Made by a program: the position numbers and the translations under genes
Part shown: positions 46,522-55,035 of the stretch, piece by piece
How the letters are laid out: the number at the start of each line of letters is the position of its first letter
Position numbering within the stretch: position 1 is the first letter of the stretch
NCBI GenBank assembly: GCA_963843535.1
Contig: CAWJKU010000001.1
Span: 620,001-684,000, forward strand
DNA: 64,000 nt
Direction: 5' to 3'
From: CAVUNY01 sp963843535
Lineage (GTDB): Bacteria; Chloroflexota; Anaerolineae; Anaerolineales; Anaerolineaceae
The notes under the pieces: generated by a model
Told to the model about the DNA's origin: nothing
What the model saw: the letters and a program-made list of their open reading frames with translations, nothing else
The model's database searches: none

Positions 46522-46907
46522 TCTGGCGTCTCCATAAATCGGTAACCAACCCCAAAAACGGTTTCGATATATTGGGGCTGGTTCAGGTCGTCCTCTAACT
46601 TCAGGCGCAGGTTGCGGATGTGTATTTTGAGAGTTGACTCAGAGCCGCTATAGCCTTGCTCCATCAGGTGCATACATAAATCTGCCCGCTTTACCACCCG
46701 CCCCGCCGACTGCATGAGCATCTCTAATACCTGAAATTCCAGAGGTGTCAGTTACACCAATCTACCTTGCTGTTTTACCTCGTGTTTGCTGAGATCCAAA
46801 GAGATGCTGCCAATCACGATCCCTGGTTGATCCGCATCTTTTGGGGCGCTCCGGCGCAAAACAGCGCGCATCCGCACCAGCAGCTCGCGCAGCCTGAAGG
46901 GCTTTGG
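46518..46907 (-). pseudogene. Remnant of OmpR-family response regulator (receiver domain lost)
   Basis: Only the last part of the receiver (KPFRLRELLVRMRAVLRR) and the winged-helix DNA-binding domain (TPLEFQVLEMLMQSAG to FGVGYRFMETPE) remain. An in-frame TAA at 46754-46752 lies where related proteins have a coding residue before LTPLEF. Before the conserved Lys-Pro of the receiver, the frame closes and about 100 residues, including the phosphorylated Asp, are missing. The space upstream is instead occupied by the arsC promoter, so the receiver was deleted. The longest surviving piece is 67 residues from the ATG at 46721. Confidence 0.8.
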
Positions 46908-46952
46908 CCAGTTTTGTTAACAATGTGAACCAGACCGTTAACAGGGTGTTTA

Positions 46953-46981
46953 TTGATTGAGCTGCCTCACGCCGGTATACT
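46953..46981 (+). promoter_or_regulatory. Promoter of arsC-like gene
   Basis: TTGATT at 46953-46958 and TATACT at 46976-46981, spaced exactly 17 bases, end 30 bases before the start codon. Confidence 0.6.
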
Positions 46982-47011
46982 GGTAGCATAAAGGATGGTT
47001 GAGGACAGTTG

Positions 47012-47428
47012 ATGACAGAAAAGACGGTGTTGATCTTATGCACAGGGAACTCCTGCCGCTCTCAAATGGCGGAAGCGATCGTCAATCATGATCTGGCAGG
47101 TTTGTGGAAGGCGTCCAGCGCCGGCACACAGCCTGCAGGCTTTGTGCATCCACTGGTTTATCGGGTCTTAGATGAAATCGGCATTTCTCACCAGGGGGTA
47201 TCAAAGTCTGCCGAGCAACTAAGAGGCAGGTCTTTTGATGTAGTGATCACGGTATGCGATGACGCCGCGGAAAATTGCCCGGTCTGGCTGGGCAGCGGGA
47301 AAAAGGTTCATATCGGTTATCCTGACCCCGCAAAGGCTGCTGGATCAGAGGCAGAGATATTGGCTGCCTTTCGCAGAGTGCGGGATGATATGCGGGTCAG
47401 AGTTATTGAAAATCTTACAAACCAATAA
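47012..47428 (+). CDS. arsC: ArsC-type arsenate reductase / low-molecular-weight phosphatase-like protein
   Basis: 138 residues from the ATG at 47012, with GAGG 7 bases upstream. The phosphatase loop C-x5-R is at the N-terminus (LCTGNSCRS, Cys10 to Arg16), as in thioredoxin-coupled arsenate reductases. Further Cys residues in the VCDDAAENCP segment fit the redox relay (ArsC Cys82/Cys89 in S. aureus), and the D-P of GYPDPAKA is the general-acid loop. It would reduce arsenate to arsenite. No arsR, arsB or acr3 gene is adjacent. Confidence 0.87.
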   Translation: MTEKTVLILCTGNSCRSQMAEAIVNHDLAGLWKASSAGTQPAGFVHPLVYRVLDEIGISHQGVSKSAEQLRGRSFDVVITVCDDAAENCPVWLGSGKKVHIGYPDPAKAAGSEAEILAAFRRVRDDMRVRVIENLTNQ

Positions 47429-47589
47429 TCTCCAAACTATGGGGGGGATGAGTGTAATTACAATGACTCTATTCGACGTCAGGTTAGGAACCGTGCCCGT
47501 ACTAATCGTAGTAAAAATGCGCCAGTTTACATTACGAATTTAGTAATTATTCTCATTTATGTTATATTACATGCCTTAATGGAGTGATG

Positions 47590-48333
47590 ATGAAAATATT
47601 GATTAGTAATGATGATGGGATTTTCAGCCCGGGTTTAATTGCCCTGGCGGAGGTTGCTTCCCAGTTTGGTGAAGTAATGATTTTTGCGCCCGATTTTGAA
47701 CAATCTGCGATGGGTCACGCCATTACCATCCAGCGCCCACTGAATTACCATCGGGTGAAAATGCTAAAGGGCTTCGAGACTTACCGGGTCAACGGCACGC
47801 CGGCAGATTGCGTGGCGATGGGACTGTACCATTGGGGCGGAGCGGACCTGGTCCTTTCCGGGATCAATATCGGCAGCAACCTGGGAAATGACATCTGGCA
47901 TTCGGGGACAGTGGCCGCGGCCAAGCAAGGCGTGCTGCTGGGCGTGCAAGGCGTGGCTTTCAGCCAGGTGATTAATGGCGAAGAATCCACGTATGAGCTG
48001 CAAAAACCTTATATTGCCCAGGTGATCCGCCTGTTAACCAACGGAAAACAGCCAAGGCTGGTCAATGTCAATTTGCCGAAAGAGCCGCGGGGCATCCTAT
48101 GGACTCATCAATCGGTGCGGGCGTATAACGGTAAAGTCGTTGAGAGTCAGGATCCTATGGGCCGCAAACATTTCTGGTTCTCCGCGATACCCTTAACCGC
48201 ACCGGATGAAAACAGTGATCGTTGGGCCGTAGAAAAGGACCTGGTATCGCTTACCCCGCTTCGCCTGAGCCTGACCGATGATGAATGGCTGGATCACCTG
48301 CTGGTCGAGGAAAGGACCATCATGAGGATGTAA
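47590..48333 (+). CDS. surE: 5'/3'-nucleotidase SurE
   Basis: 247 residues from the ATG at 47590, with GGAG 5 bases upstream; two codons before it could also start translation but are too close to that site. The N-terminal metal site is ILISNDDGIFSPG (Asp-Asp), followed by SGINIGSNLGNDIWHSGTV and AAKQG, the conserved SurE core. SurE removes phosphate from nucleoside monophosphates in stationary-phase and stress metabolism. It is convergent with the DedA-like gene, 17 bases away. Confidence 0.93.
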   Translation: MKILISNDDGIFSPGLIALAEVASQFGEVMIFAPDFEQSAMGHAITIQRPLNYHRVKMLKGFETYRVNGTPADCVAMGLYHWGGADLVLSGINIGSNLGNDIWHSGTVAAAKQGVLLGVQGVAFSQVINGEESTYELQKPYIAQVIRLLTNGKQPRLVNVNLPKEPRGILWTHQSVRAYNGKVVESQDPMGRKHFWFSAIPLTAPDENSDRWAVEKDLVSLTPLRLSLTDDEWLDHLLVEERTIMRM

Positions 48334-48350
48334 AAGAAATTAAGGGGAGC

Positions 48351-48920
48351 CTATTTTTGCCTGTTGCGCTTATACCAGATCAACCCCACCACTGCTAATA
48401 CTGCAGTGAAGCCCCACACGATCACCTGGACGTTAAAGGAAGCCTGCTGTATCGCGTGGGCGTAAAGATACCCCGCAAATACCAAAATTGCGGATTTTAT
48501 CAGTTCTCCCAAAACCAGCATGCCCACCCAGCGGTGCACCGGTACCCGGCTCAAGCCTGTCGCGATCAGGGTCGGGATGGGGAATCCCACTGTCAATTTG
48601 GCAAGGAACAAAAGACGGGGTGCGTGCTTCTGCACCCCCTGTTCTAATTGTACGATCCGCTGAGGATTGACACTTATTTTGGAGCTCAGACGCAGCAGCC
48701 AGTCCATCTTGCTAAAACGACCTACCGTGTACCAACCCATATCGGCGGTGAGGTTGCCCGTGACGACCGAAAGATATACGGGCAGCGGCAGCAAAAGCCC
48801 GCTGGAGGTTGCTGCCCCACCGGCCAGAATGGCGATGGGTCCTTCCGCCATGGCTAATAAACCCAAAAGGCAATAGGGTAACAAATCAAATGGTGATGAA
48901 AAAATAAGCTCAAACGGCAT
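48351..48920 (-). CDS. DedA/VTT-like membrane protein
   Basis: 189 residues with four to five hydrophobic segments. The central part (ILAGGAATSSGLLLPLPVYL, then GNLTADMGWYTVGR) and FLAKLTVGFPIPTLIATGLSR follow the DedA/VTT pattern, in which a Gly-rich re-entrant loop and a conserved Arg-Phe-x-Pro-like site occur; the latter is reduced here to VGFPIPT. DedA proteins move phospholipid or polyprenyl lipids across the membrane. Its upstream leader contains an intrinsic terminator at 49003-49048 behind a strong promoter. Confidence 0.65.
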   Translation of the reverse strand: MPFELIFSSPFDLLPYCLLGLLAMAEGPIAILAGGAATSSGLLLPLPVYLSVVTGNLTADMGWYTVGRFSKMDWLLRLSSKISVNPQRIVQLEQGVQKHAPRLLFLAKLTVGFPIPTLIATGLSRVPVHRWVGMLVLGELIKSAILVFAGYLYAHAIQQASFNVQVIVWGFTAVLAVVGLIWYKRNRQK

Positions 48921-49002
48921 TGCAAAAAACTCCAGGCTGGATTAGCAAACAGGAATAAATTTTCAGAAGCATCTCAGTTGCACATTCCAAGCCAACCATC
49001 AC

Positions 49003-49048
49003 AAAAAAAGAACCGAAGGGTATCCTCAAATTGAGTATAGCCCGTCGG
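49003..49048 (-). terminator. Intrinsic terminator in the leader of the DedA-like gene
   Basis: On the minus strand a hairpin spanning 49048-49013 (arms CCGACGGG and CCCTTCGG plus TATACTCA/TGAGGATA, with one bulge) is followed by TTC and seven T's. It lies about 75 bases after the predicted start of transcription and 83 bases before the start codon. Confidence 0.6.
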
Positions 49049-49128
49049 TATAAAGATATTATTCAGGAATTATTTAGAAACCAATAAAAGGGAAAATCGT
49101 CTTTTATACCAGTTTTAAACCACCGCGT

Positions 49129-49156
49129 ATTATATCTTTATACAATGGGTTGTAAA
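49129..49156 (-). promoter_or_regulatory. Strong promoter upstream of DedA-like gene
   Basis: On the minus strand TTTACA (49156-49151) and a perfect TATAAT (49134-49129) are spaced 16 bases. The transcript would start near 49122 and meet a terminator after about 75-120 bases. Confidence 0.6.
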
Positions 49157-49241
49157 GGTCTGGCATCGCTTTCACGCACTGCTTTGAATATTGTTTGACC
49201 CGACGGTAACATTAACCTTTAGTATTGAAAGAGTACCAAGA

Positions 49242-50123
49242 ATGAGAACAACCCGGCGCAGAATATTTATTTTTATCGTGGTCTTCGCCCTCGCCATCAC
49301 TTCTTACCTGGCAGCGGACCGGTACCTGATCCGGCATGTGGAAATTGCAAATGTAAGCGCTTACTCAGCGGCTGCTGCTGAAACATTGCCTGTACAAACA
49401 GTCACCAGCACCTCTGAAGTCATCACCGCTGACGACTGGAATTACGTCAGTGAAACAGTATCCATTGGGATTAAGAAATATGTGGCCGGCAGCGGAAATA
49501 ATACCCTGACTTATTTTGTGGCGGATGTGATCCTGACGGATGCCACTCAGCTGGGCAGCGCCTTTGCAGATAACCAGTTTGGCCGAAATATCATTGAGAA
49601 CACCTCCCAAATCGCGGAGGAAAACAACGCGATCTTTGCCATCAATGGCGATTATTACGGTTTTCGCGCGGATGGGATCGAGATCCGCAACGGCTCGCTG
49701 AAAATTTATGATGAAAACCAAACCAGCGCGGAAGAATTGCTGGCGAACGGCGCGTGGAACACGCTTTCTTTTGGACCCGCATTGATCGAAAATTCGGTGA
49801 TCGCTGGCAATCTCAGTTATGTTGAGATCGACACGAACTTTGGAAACCACCCCATACAAGGAAATCAGCCGCGGACCGGGGTGGGGATCATCGATAACAA
49901 CCATTATGTGTTTGTGGTGGTGGACGGCCGGAGCTCTGGATACAGCCGTGGCGCAAGCCTGACGGAGTTCGCGCAAATATTCAAAGATCTGGGCTGTACC
50001 GATGCCTATAACATCGACGGGGGCGGTTCATCCACAATGTATTTCATGAATCGGGTGGTCAACAACCCATTAGGCCGTAATCAAGAGCGCGGTACGAGCG
50101 ATATTCTATTCATCGGTTCTTAG
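49242..50123 (+). CDS. Phosphodiester glycosidase (NAGPA-domain) exported protein
   Basis: 293 residues from the ATG at 49242. An N-terminal signal anchor (IFIFIVVFALAITSYLAA) is followed by a NAGPA fold: FAINGDYYGFRADGIEIRNG-like block (about 135-155), RTGVGIIDNNHYVFVVVDGR and the hallmark NIDGGGSSTMYF (about 260-271). Members remove sugars linked through a phosphodiester, for example from wall polymers or glycans, outside the membrane. It stands alone, facing the BTAD regulator gene (57 bases between stops). Confidence 0.88.
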   Translation: MRTTRRRIFIFIVVFALAITSYLAADRYLIRHVEIANVSAYSAAAAETLPVQTVTSTSEVITADDWNYVSETVSIGIKKYVAGSGNNTLTYFVADVILTDATQLGSAFADNQFGRNIIENTSQIAEENNAIFAINGDYYGFRADGIEIRNGSLKIYDENQTSAEELLANGAWNTLSFGPALIENSVIAGNLSYVEIDTNFGNHPIQGNQPRTGVGIIDNNHYVFVVVDGRSSGYSRGASLTEFAQIFKDLGCTDAYNIDGGGSSTMYFMNRVVNNPLGRNQERGTSDILFIGS

Positions 50124-50180
50124 GGTATGCTGGCTGCTCATCTACGACCTGGTGCGAGGAATGGCGCAACTACTATCAGT

Positions 50181-53120
50181 CTACCATTCGATCAATTTCC
50201 AGATTTCTTGCTGTTCTTCGTTAACACTGCCACCGATTTCGGTAAAGATTGACACAGCTTTCTTCAAATGAATCATCGCTTGCTCATCCTGTCCGGTTTC
50301 ATGGAACAAATCAGCCAGATTGCCATGCAGAGCAGCTTCGCGGTGATGGTCGCCCTGCTGGATGCACAGTTCGAGCGCGGTTTGAGTCAGGGTAAATGCA
50401 TGTTTCAAATCCTGCTGGTCCATGCATACCAGGGCCAGGTTATTAAGGGCGGCAATCCGGGTTGGCAGATCGTCCAGGAGAGTGGCAATTTCTAGGCTTT
50501 TCTTTAAATGAGCAGTGGCGCGATCATAATCCATGCGACTGCGAGCCAGAATCCCCAACAGGTTTTGGGTTTGGGCCAGGGCCAGGTCATCCTGGGCGGT
50601 TTCCGCCAGGTTTAAGGCTTTGTTGGCCAGTTCAGTTGCCCGTTCGATTTGATCCTGGTGGAAAGCCGTGCGGCTCCAATCGGCAAATAAGCGGGCCAAC
50701 TCTGCAGGGCTGCCTTTTTCGCCAAGGCGGTCGAGTGCCCGCTGAAAATGACTCTCAGCCAGCTCCCATGCTCCCTTCCGGTAACACACATTTCCCAACT
50801 TATATTCGATCGCCGCGATACAATCCGATTTGCATAAGGCCGCAGCCGTTTCATAACTGGCAAGCGCAGCCGAATAATAACCTTGCAGTGTTTGCAAATC
50901 TCCGATTTTTTCATGCAGACCAGCTGCATCAGGATGGCCCAACGCCAGGGCAGCCTGGAAATGGGCTATGGCGGTCTGGTTAGCATAGATAGTCCGGGCA
51001 AATTCACCGGCAGAATAGTAGTATTGGGCTGCCAGGGCATCCTGTCCGGCTAACTGGTAATGGTAGGCGATCTGACTCTCGAGGGCTTCATTTTTACGCG
51101 GGCCGCGGGCCTGGCCAACCAATGCTTCGGCTGCCCGCCTGTGCAGCCGCCGCCGCCGAGCCAGGCTGGTTTGCTCATATTCCACCTGGCGCAGTTTCTC
51201 GTGACTGAAATCGTACACCAGCGCTGGTGTTAAAAATACCTGCTTTCCCGACCTTTCCAGGCTTGTTTTGTGTTCGCTGATGATCCGGCGGGCGATTAAC
51301 TCTTCCAATCCGGCAACTGTTTCTGCCTCACTCCTGCCACTCACTTCCCGCAAAGTGTCGAAATCGAAAGAACGTCCAATCACGGCCGCACTGGTTAACA
51401 GCTGCTGGGCCTGGTCACTGGTGGATGCCAGGCGCAAGTGCAGCAGTTCGCGCACATTAGCAGGCATAGCCCACCTGTCCGGATGCGATTCGGGTAGATC
51501 CTGGGGGAGATTTTCAAGATATTCCACCACGAAAAACGGCAGCCCTTCTGATTCCCGGTACAGCCTTTCACTTAAGCTTGCAGGCGCCGGGGTGGATATC
51601 CGCGAGCGGACCAATTCGGCAATTTGGGAGGGATACAACCGCGAAAGAAACAGGGTATTTCCCAGTTCAGACTTTTTTGCTTCAAACATCACCTGGTCAA
51701 GCCGCTCGTTTGTCGAAAATCCTTCGTTGCGCCAGGTCGCCAAAATGAACAATCCACTGCCCTTCAACCGCCGCACAATATAATGGATCAGGTCCAATGT
51801 GGCCGGGTCGGCCCAATGCAGGTCATCCAGGAAAAGAATCCCCGGAAGAGCGCCCGCGCAAACGGCCAGCAGGAGCTGGCGCAGGCTTTCGAGGAAACGG
51901 CTGTGCGCTCCTGGGCCTTCTAACATGGGCGCCGGCGGTAAATTTGGAAAGGCAGCTGTTAATTCAGGAAGCAAGCGTCCCGATTCACTCAGCCATTGCA
52001 GTTGACTGCTCCGCAATCGGGTGAGAATTTCGGGGTTTTCTAATACTTTGCGCAGCCCCGCGATGATTGGGCCATAGGCCAGGTCTGATTCGCCCTCGTA
52101 GCAGCGGGCTTCGATCGAGGAAGCACCCATGGCGTGCGCGACTGCCATAAACTCTTCCGCCAATCGTGTTTTTCCGATCCCGGTTTCACCTTCCAGGGCC
52201 AAAAAAAAGCCGTCCCGCCCTTTCTTCTGGTAAGTTTCCAGAAGCGCTGCCGTTTCCATGGAACGGCCAACCAGGGGAAAGCGGCTGGGGGGAGAAAATT
52301 TCTGAGTTTTCTTCGCCTGTGGAGCTGCTTCTGGCCTGGGAATTGGTTGGTGCTGCTGGATGGCCTGGTAAAGCTGGTTGGTTTCATCCAGTGGGGAAAC
52401 GCCTAATTCCAGGCGCAGAATTCGTTCACAATCACGGTACTGCTGCAACGCCGCATGGTGCTGCCCGGACCATTCGTACAACCGCATCAGCTGGCGCTGC
52501 GCTTCTTCGTTCAGGGGATCGAGCGCCAGCCAGCGCCGGGTATAGATGACCCCATCCTTCAACTCTCCCAGCGCAGTTAAATTGAGGGCGATCTTTTCCA
52601 GAGTATTCGCCAGATCCTGCCGGAGGCTGTCTGTCTGAAAAAATTGCCAGTCATCAAAATTGGAGCTGTCGCGTAAACTAAACCCGGCCATAAAATCGTC
52701 GCGGTAGAGATCCACAGCCGAGCGAAAAAGCTCCAAGCAGTCTGCGCAGACCTGATCTGACCCGTGACCATGCGTCCGGCCTTGTGCAATTAAGGACTCG
52801 AATTGGGCGATATCCAGCCAGAATCTGGCCGTAGGATCCAGGCCGATGGTATCTCGAGTAATTTCTAACCCGTTGTTTCCCAGTGCTTTGCGCAGCACCG
52901 AAAGAGTGGTGCGCAAAGCGCCCCGAGCCCGGGATTGATCCTGGTCGGGCCATAACAACGCTGCCAGGGTATCGCGGTGGTGGGTTTGGCGGGTCACCGC
53001 CAGATAAGCCAGGAGAGCAATCCCTTTACGGGTTTCCAGCGTCACCCGTTTCCCATTGCATTCAATCCGCGGAGATCCCAGGAGATACAACTTTATTCCG
53101 GTTGAGAATTCATCTGGCAT
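50181..53120 (-). CDS. BTAD-AAA-TPR transcriptional activator (SARP-like, LuxR/AfsR size)
   Basis: 979 residues from the ATG at 53120, with AGGG 6 bases upstream. The N-terminal OmpR-type winged helix (LYLLGSPRIECNGKRVTLET to about 105) is joined to a bacterial transcriptional activation domain (about 110-255), the SARP plan. Next comes an ATPase with Walker A GETGIGKTR (about 313) and Walker B LFLDDLHWAD (about 428), then tetratricopeptide-like repeats (about 680-970). Such proteins bind tandem direct repeats just upstream of the -10 box. Repeats of that type occur at 53185-53217 and 58762-58806, at the two promoters of the facing signalling cluster, which suggests this is their activator. 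Confidence 0.88.
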   Translation of the reverse strand: MPDEFSTGIKLYLLGSPRIECNGKRVTLETRKGIALLAYLAVTRQTHHRDTLAALLWPDQDQSRARGALRTTLSVLRKALGNNGLEITRDTIGLDPTARFWLDIAQFESLIAQGRTHGHGSDQVCADCLELFRSAVDLYRDDFMAGFSLRDSSNFDDWQFFQTDSLRQDLANTLEKIALNLTALGELKDGVIYTRRWLALDPLNEEAQRQLMRLYEWSGQHHAALQQYRDCERILRLELGVSPLDETNQLYQAIQQHQPIPRPEAAPQAKKTQKFSPPSRFPLVGRSMETAALLETYQKKGRDGFFLALEGETGIGKTRLAEEFMAVAHAMGASSIEARCYEGESDLAYGPIIAGLRKVLENPEILTRLRSSQLQWLSESGRLLPELTAAFPNLPPAPMLEGPGAHSRFLESLRQLLLAVCAGALPGILFLDDLHWADPATLDLIHYIVRRLKGSGLFILATWRNEGFSTNERLDQVMFEAKKSELGNTLFLSRLYPSQIAELVRSRISTPAPASLSERLYRESEGLPFFVVEYLENLPQDLPESHPDRWAMPANVRELLHLRLASTSDQAQQLLTSAAVIGRSFDFDTLREVSGRSEAETVAGLEELIARRIISEHKTSLERSGKQVFLTPALVYDFSHEKLRQVEYEQTSLARRRRLHRRAAEALVGQARGPRKNEALESQIAYHYQLAGQDALAAQYYYSAGEFARTIYANQTAIAHFQAALALGHPDAAGLHEKIGDLQTLQGYYSAALASYETAAALCKSDCIAAIEYKLGNVCYRKGAWELAESHFQRALDRLGEKGSPAELARLFADWSRTAFHQDQIERATELANKALNLAETAQDDLALAQTQNLLGILARSRMDYDRATAHLKKSLEIATLLDDLPTRIAALNNLALVCMDQQDLKHAFTLTQTALELCIQQGDHHREAALHGNLADLFHETGQDEQAMIHLKKAVSIFTEIGGSVNEEQQEIWKLIEW

Positions 53121-53184
53121 AGCCAACCCTAAGATAATGTAGACCTATTTTTTATTGTACTTCAAATTCAGGTGCAATTTTTTT

Positions 53185-53217
53185 ATGACGATCTCGTAAC
53201 GGTAACGTGATAATATG
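53185..53217 (+). promoter_or_regulatory. 11-base direct repeats and promoter before the membrane-protein array
   Basis: ATGACGATCTC (53185-53195) and GTAACGGTAAC (53196-53206) are tandem 11-mers, followed by GTGATAATATG with a -10-like GATAAT at 53209-53214. The layout matches SARP-controlled promoters. A close copy lies at 58774-58806 (14 of the first 16 bases from ACGATCTC onward are close or identical). Confidence 0.6.
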
Positions 53218-53323
53218 AGTATATCGATAATATTTAGCATAAATATCGGCGTAGGGGTAACAGCAGCTAAAAGATCATTTTCACCTGTGGATCGAGAGGT
53301 CAGCAGGTAATGGAGAGATGGAA

Positions 53324-53770
53324 ATGGAAAATACGAAGACTTATTCCCAGGTTAAACACTCTGCGGGCGATGCAGCCGTCAGTGGATTGTTCAACGGGCT
53401 GCTGGGTGGCTGCGCCATGGCGTTAGTGATCGTGCTGTTCAGTTTGCTGGCCGGGCAGGGCGTGGCCTACCTGGGGTACTTTTCGTCTGAGACGCCTGTG
53501 CCTCCTCTGCAGGGGTTGTTAATGCACCTGGCTGTTTCCAGCATTTACGGCCTGCAGTTTGGTTTGATCCGGAATGCAGCCTGGCTGAACCGACTCGACC
53601 GCCTTCCAGGCTGGATGGTGGGCCTGGTGTATGCCCTGGGGCTGTGGATCTTCGCGGTGGCCCTGCTCCTGCCGGCAGCCAAATCGTTGATGCTTAACCT
53701 GCCGTGGGTGGTTTTCTTCAGCGGCCACGTCGCCTACGGTCTGGTGCTGGGTTTCAGGCAAAAGCCGTGA
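53324..53770 (+). CDS. Small membrane protein of signalling cluster, unknown function
   Basis: 148 residues from the ATG at 53324, with GGAG 8 bases upstream; the ATG six bases earlier is too close to that site. Four hydrophobic helices are visible (about 20-40, 60-80, 92-112 and 120-140), with a Gly-rich first helix (GLFNGLLGGCAMALVIV). Nothing in it is recognised. Its stop overlaps a GTG start of the next gene (GTGA), so it is the first gene of the array and probably translationally coupled to it. Confidence 0.65.
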   Translation: MENTKTYSQVKHSAGDAAVSGLFNGLLGGCAMALVIVLFSLLAGQGVAYLGYFSSETPVPPLQGLLMHLAVSSIYGLQFGLIRNAAWLNRLDRLPGWMVGLVYALGLWIFAVALLLPAAKSLMLNLPWVVFFSGHVAYGLVLGFRQKP

Positions 53771-55035
53771 ATCAGGTTTCATCTTCTGTCAGGCGTTGGT
53801 TTTCCTTTGCCAGGGTTTTCATCCTGGCGCATATTCTGGTAAACGCCATTATTACCGTGTGGAATCTACCGGCAGCCTACCAGAATCTGCGGAACCTCAA
53901 ACCCGGCCTCGGTTTCCAGGGATGGACCGGGGCCCAGCTTGAGTCCGCAGTGAGGGCAGCGGGTATTGTGCCCGACGTGCTGGCCGCCGTGGTTTTCATC
54001 GTCGGCCTTATGTGCCTATTGACCTTTTGGGGAGTGGCGGCCGTGCTGGCCTGGCGCAAATCAGACACCTGGATCGGGTTGCTGATCATTTATATCCTGG
54101 CAGGCACTGGCCCCGGTTTTAGCTTTTTAGCTTCGAATATCGGCGGAAGTGCGACCGGTTTTTTCGCAATGTACCAAAAAATAAGTGGCGTTCTGATCTG
54201 GCCAACTTTTTTCGTGCTGCTTTACTTATTCCCCGACGGGCAGTTTATTCCGCGCTGGACACGCTGGTTGGCCCCTTTGCCTTACCTGGGGTTCTTCCTT
54301 GCGCTGTGGATCGATCCTCAAATTATCATCTATCCTCAAAATATCATCCTGAGCTTGATGCAGTGGCTTGTGCTTTTTTATGCGGTGGGTGGAATCGCAA
54401 GCCAGCTGTTTCGTTATCGCCGGGTGTCTTTACCGGCGCAGCGCCAGCAAACCAAGTGGGTTGTGTACGCCCTGGGTATTCTGGTGATAGGCCTGGTCAT
54501 CACTCAGGCCATTCTCCTCCTCGATCCGGACTTAGGCATTGGCACCGCCAGCCGGTTCTGGTTCGACCTGTTTGGGAATTATCTGGGTGGTGTCATAATG
54601 GCTGCGCTGATCCCGCTCTCGATTGGCATCTCGATCCTGCGCTATCGCCTGTGGGATATCGACCTGATCATCCGCCGCACACTGCAGTACGGCCTGCTGA
54701 CTGTGCTGCTCGGATCGGTGTATTTTGGCATGGTGGTCTTGCTGGAGCAGGCCTTTCGCACCATAACCGGGCAGGAGTCGCCCCTGGCGGTGGTGCTCTC
54801 CACCCTGGTGATCTATTTCCTGTTCACCCCGCTGCGCCGCTGGCTGCAAGGCTTGATCGACCGGCGCTTCTTCCGCAGCCAGTATAATGCCGAACGTGCA
54901 CTGGCCCGTTATAACCAGACGCTGCGCGACCGGATTGACCTGCCGTCCATCGAAAGCGATCTGGTAAGGGTGGTCACTGAGACCGTCCAGCCAGTCCAGG
55001 CGGCGCTGTGGATCCGTCCAGCGGAAAAAAAATGA
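53767..55035 (+). CDS. Multi-TM sensor-like protein 1 of tandem array
   Basis: 422 residues if translation begins at the GTG at 53767, which overlaps the stop of the previous gene as GTGA. A longer frame runs back into that gene. About eight membrane helices are followed by the array's signature RYRLWDIDLIIRRTL (from residue 292), two more helices with SPLAVVLSTLVIYFLFTPLR, and a short cytoplasmic tail (IDRRFFRSQYNAERALARY to TETVQPVQAALW). In my recollection this module precedes GAF and kinase domains in Chloroflexota sensor kinases; here the protein stops before any such domain. Confidence 0.72.
   Translation: MNQVSSSVRRWFSFARVFILAHILVNAIITVWNLPAAYQNLRNLKPGLGFQGWTGAQLESAVRAAGIVPDVLAAVVFIVGLMCLLTFWGVAAVLAWRKSDTWIGLLIIYILAGTGPGFSFLASNIGGSATGFFAMYQKISGVLIWPTFFVLLYLFPDGQFIPRWTRWLAPLPYLGFFLALWIDPQIIIYPQNIILSLMQWLVLFYAVGGIASQLFRYRRVSLPAQRQQTKWVVYALGILVIGLVITQAILLLDPDLGIGTASRFWFDLFGNYLGGVIMAALIPLSIGISILRYRLWDIDLIIRRTLQYGLLTVLLGSVYFGMVVLLEQAFRTITGQESPLAVVLSTLVIYFLFTPLRRWLQGLIDRRFFRSQYNAERALARYNQTLRDRIDLPSIESDLVRVVTETVQPVQAALWIRPAEKK

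Noticed and set aside
46754..47011. Insertion sequence as the cause of the response-regulator deletion
   Set aside because: No transposase, terminal inverted repeat or target duplication is visible between the remnant and arsC.
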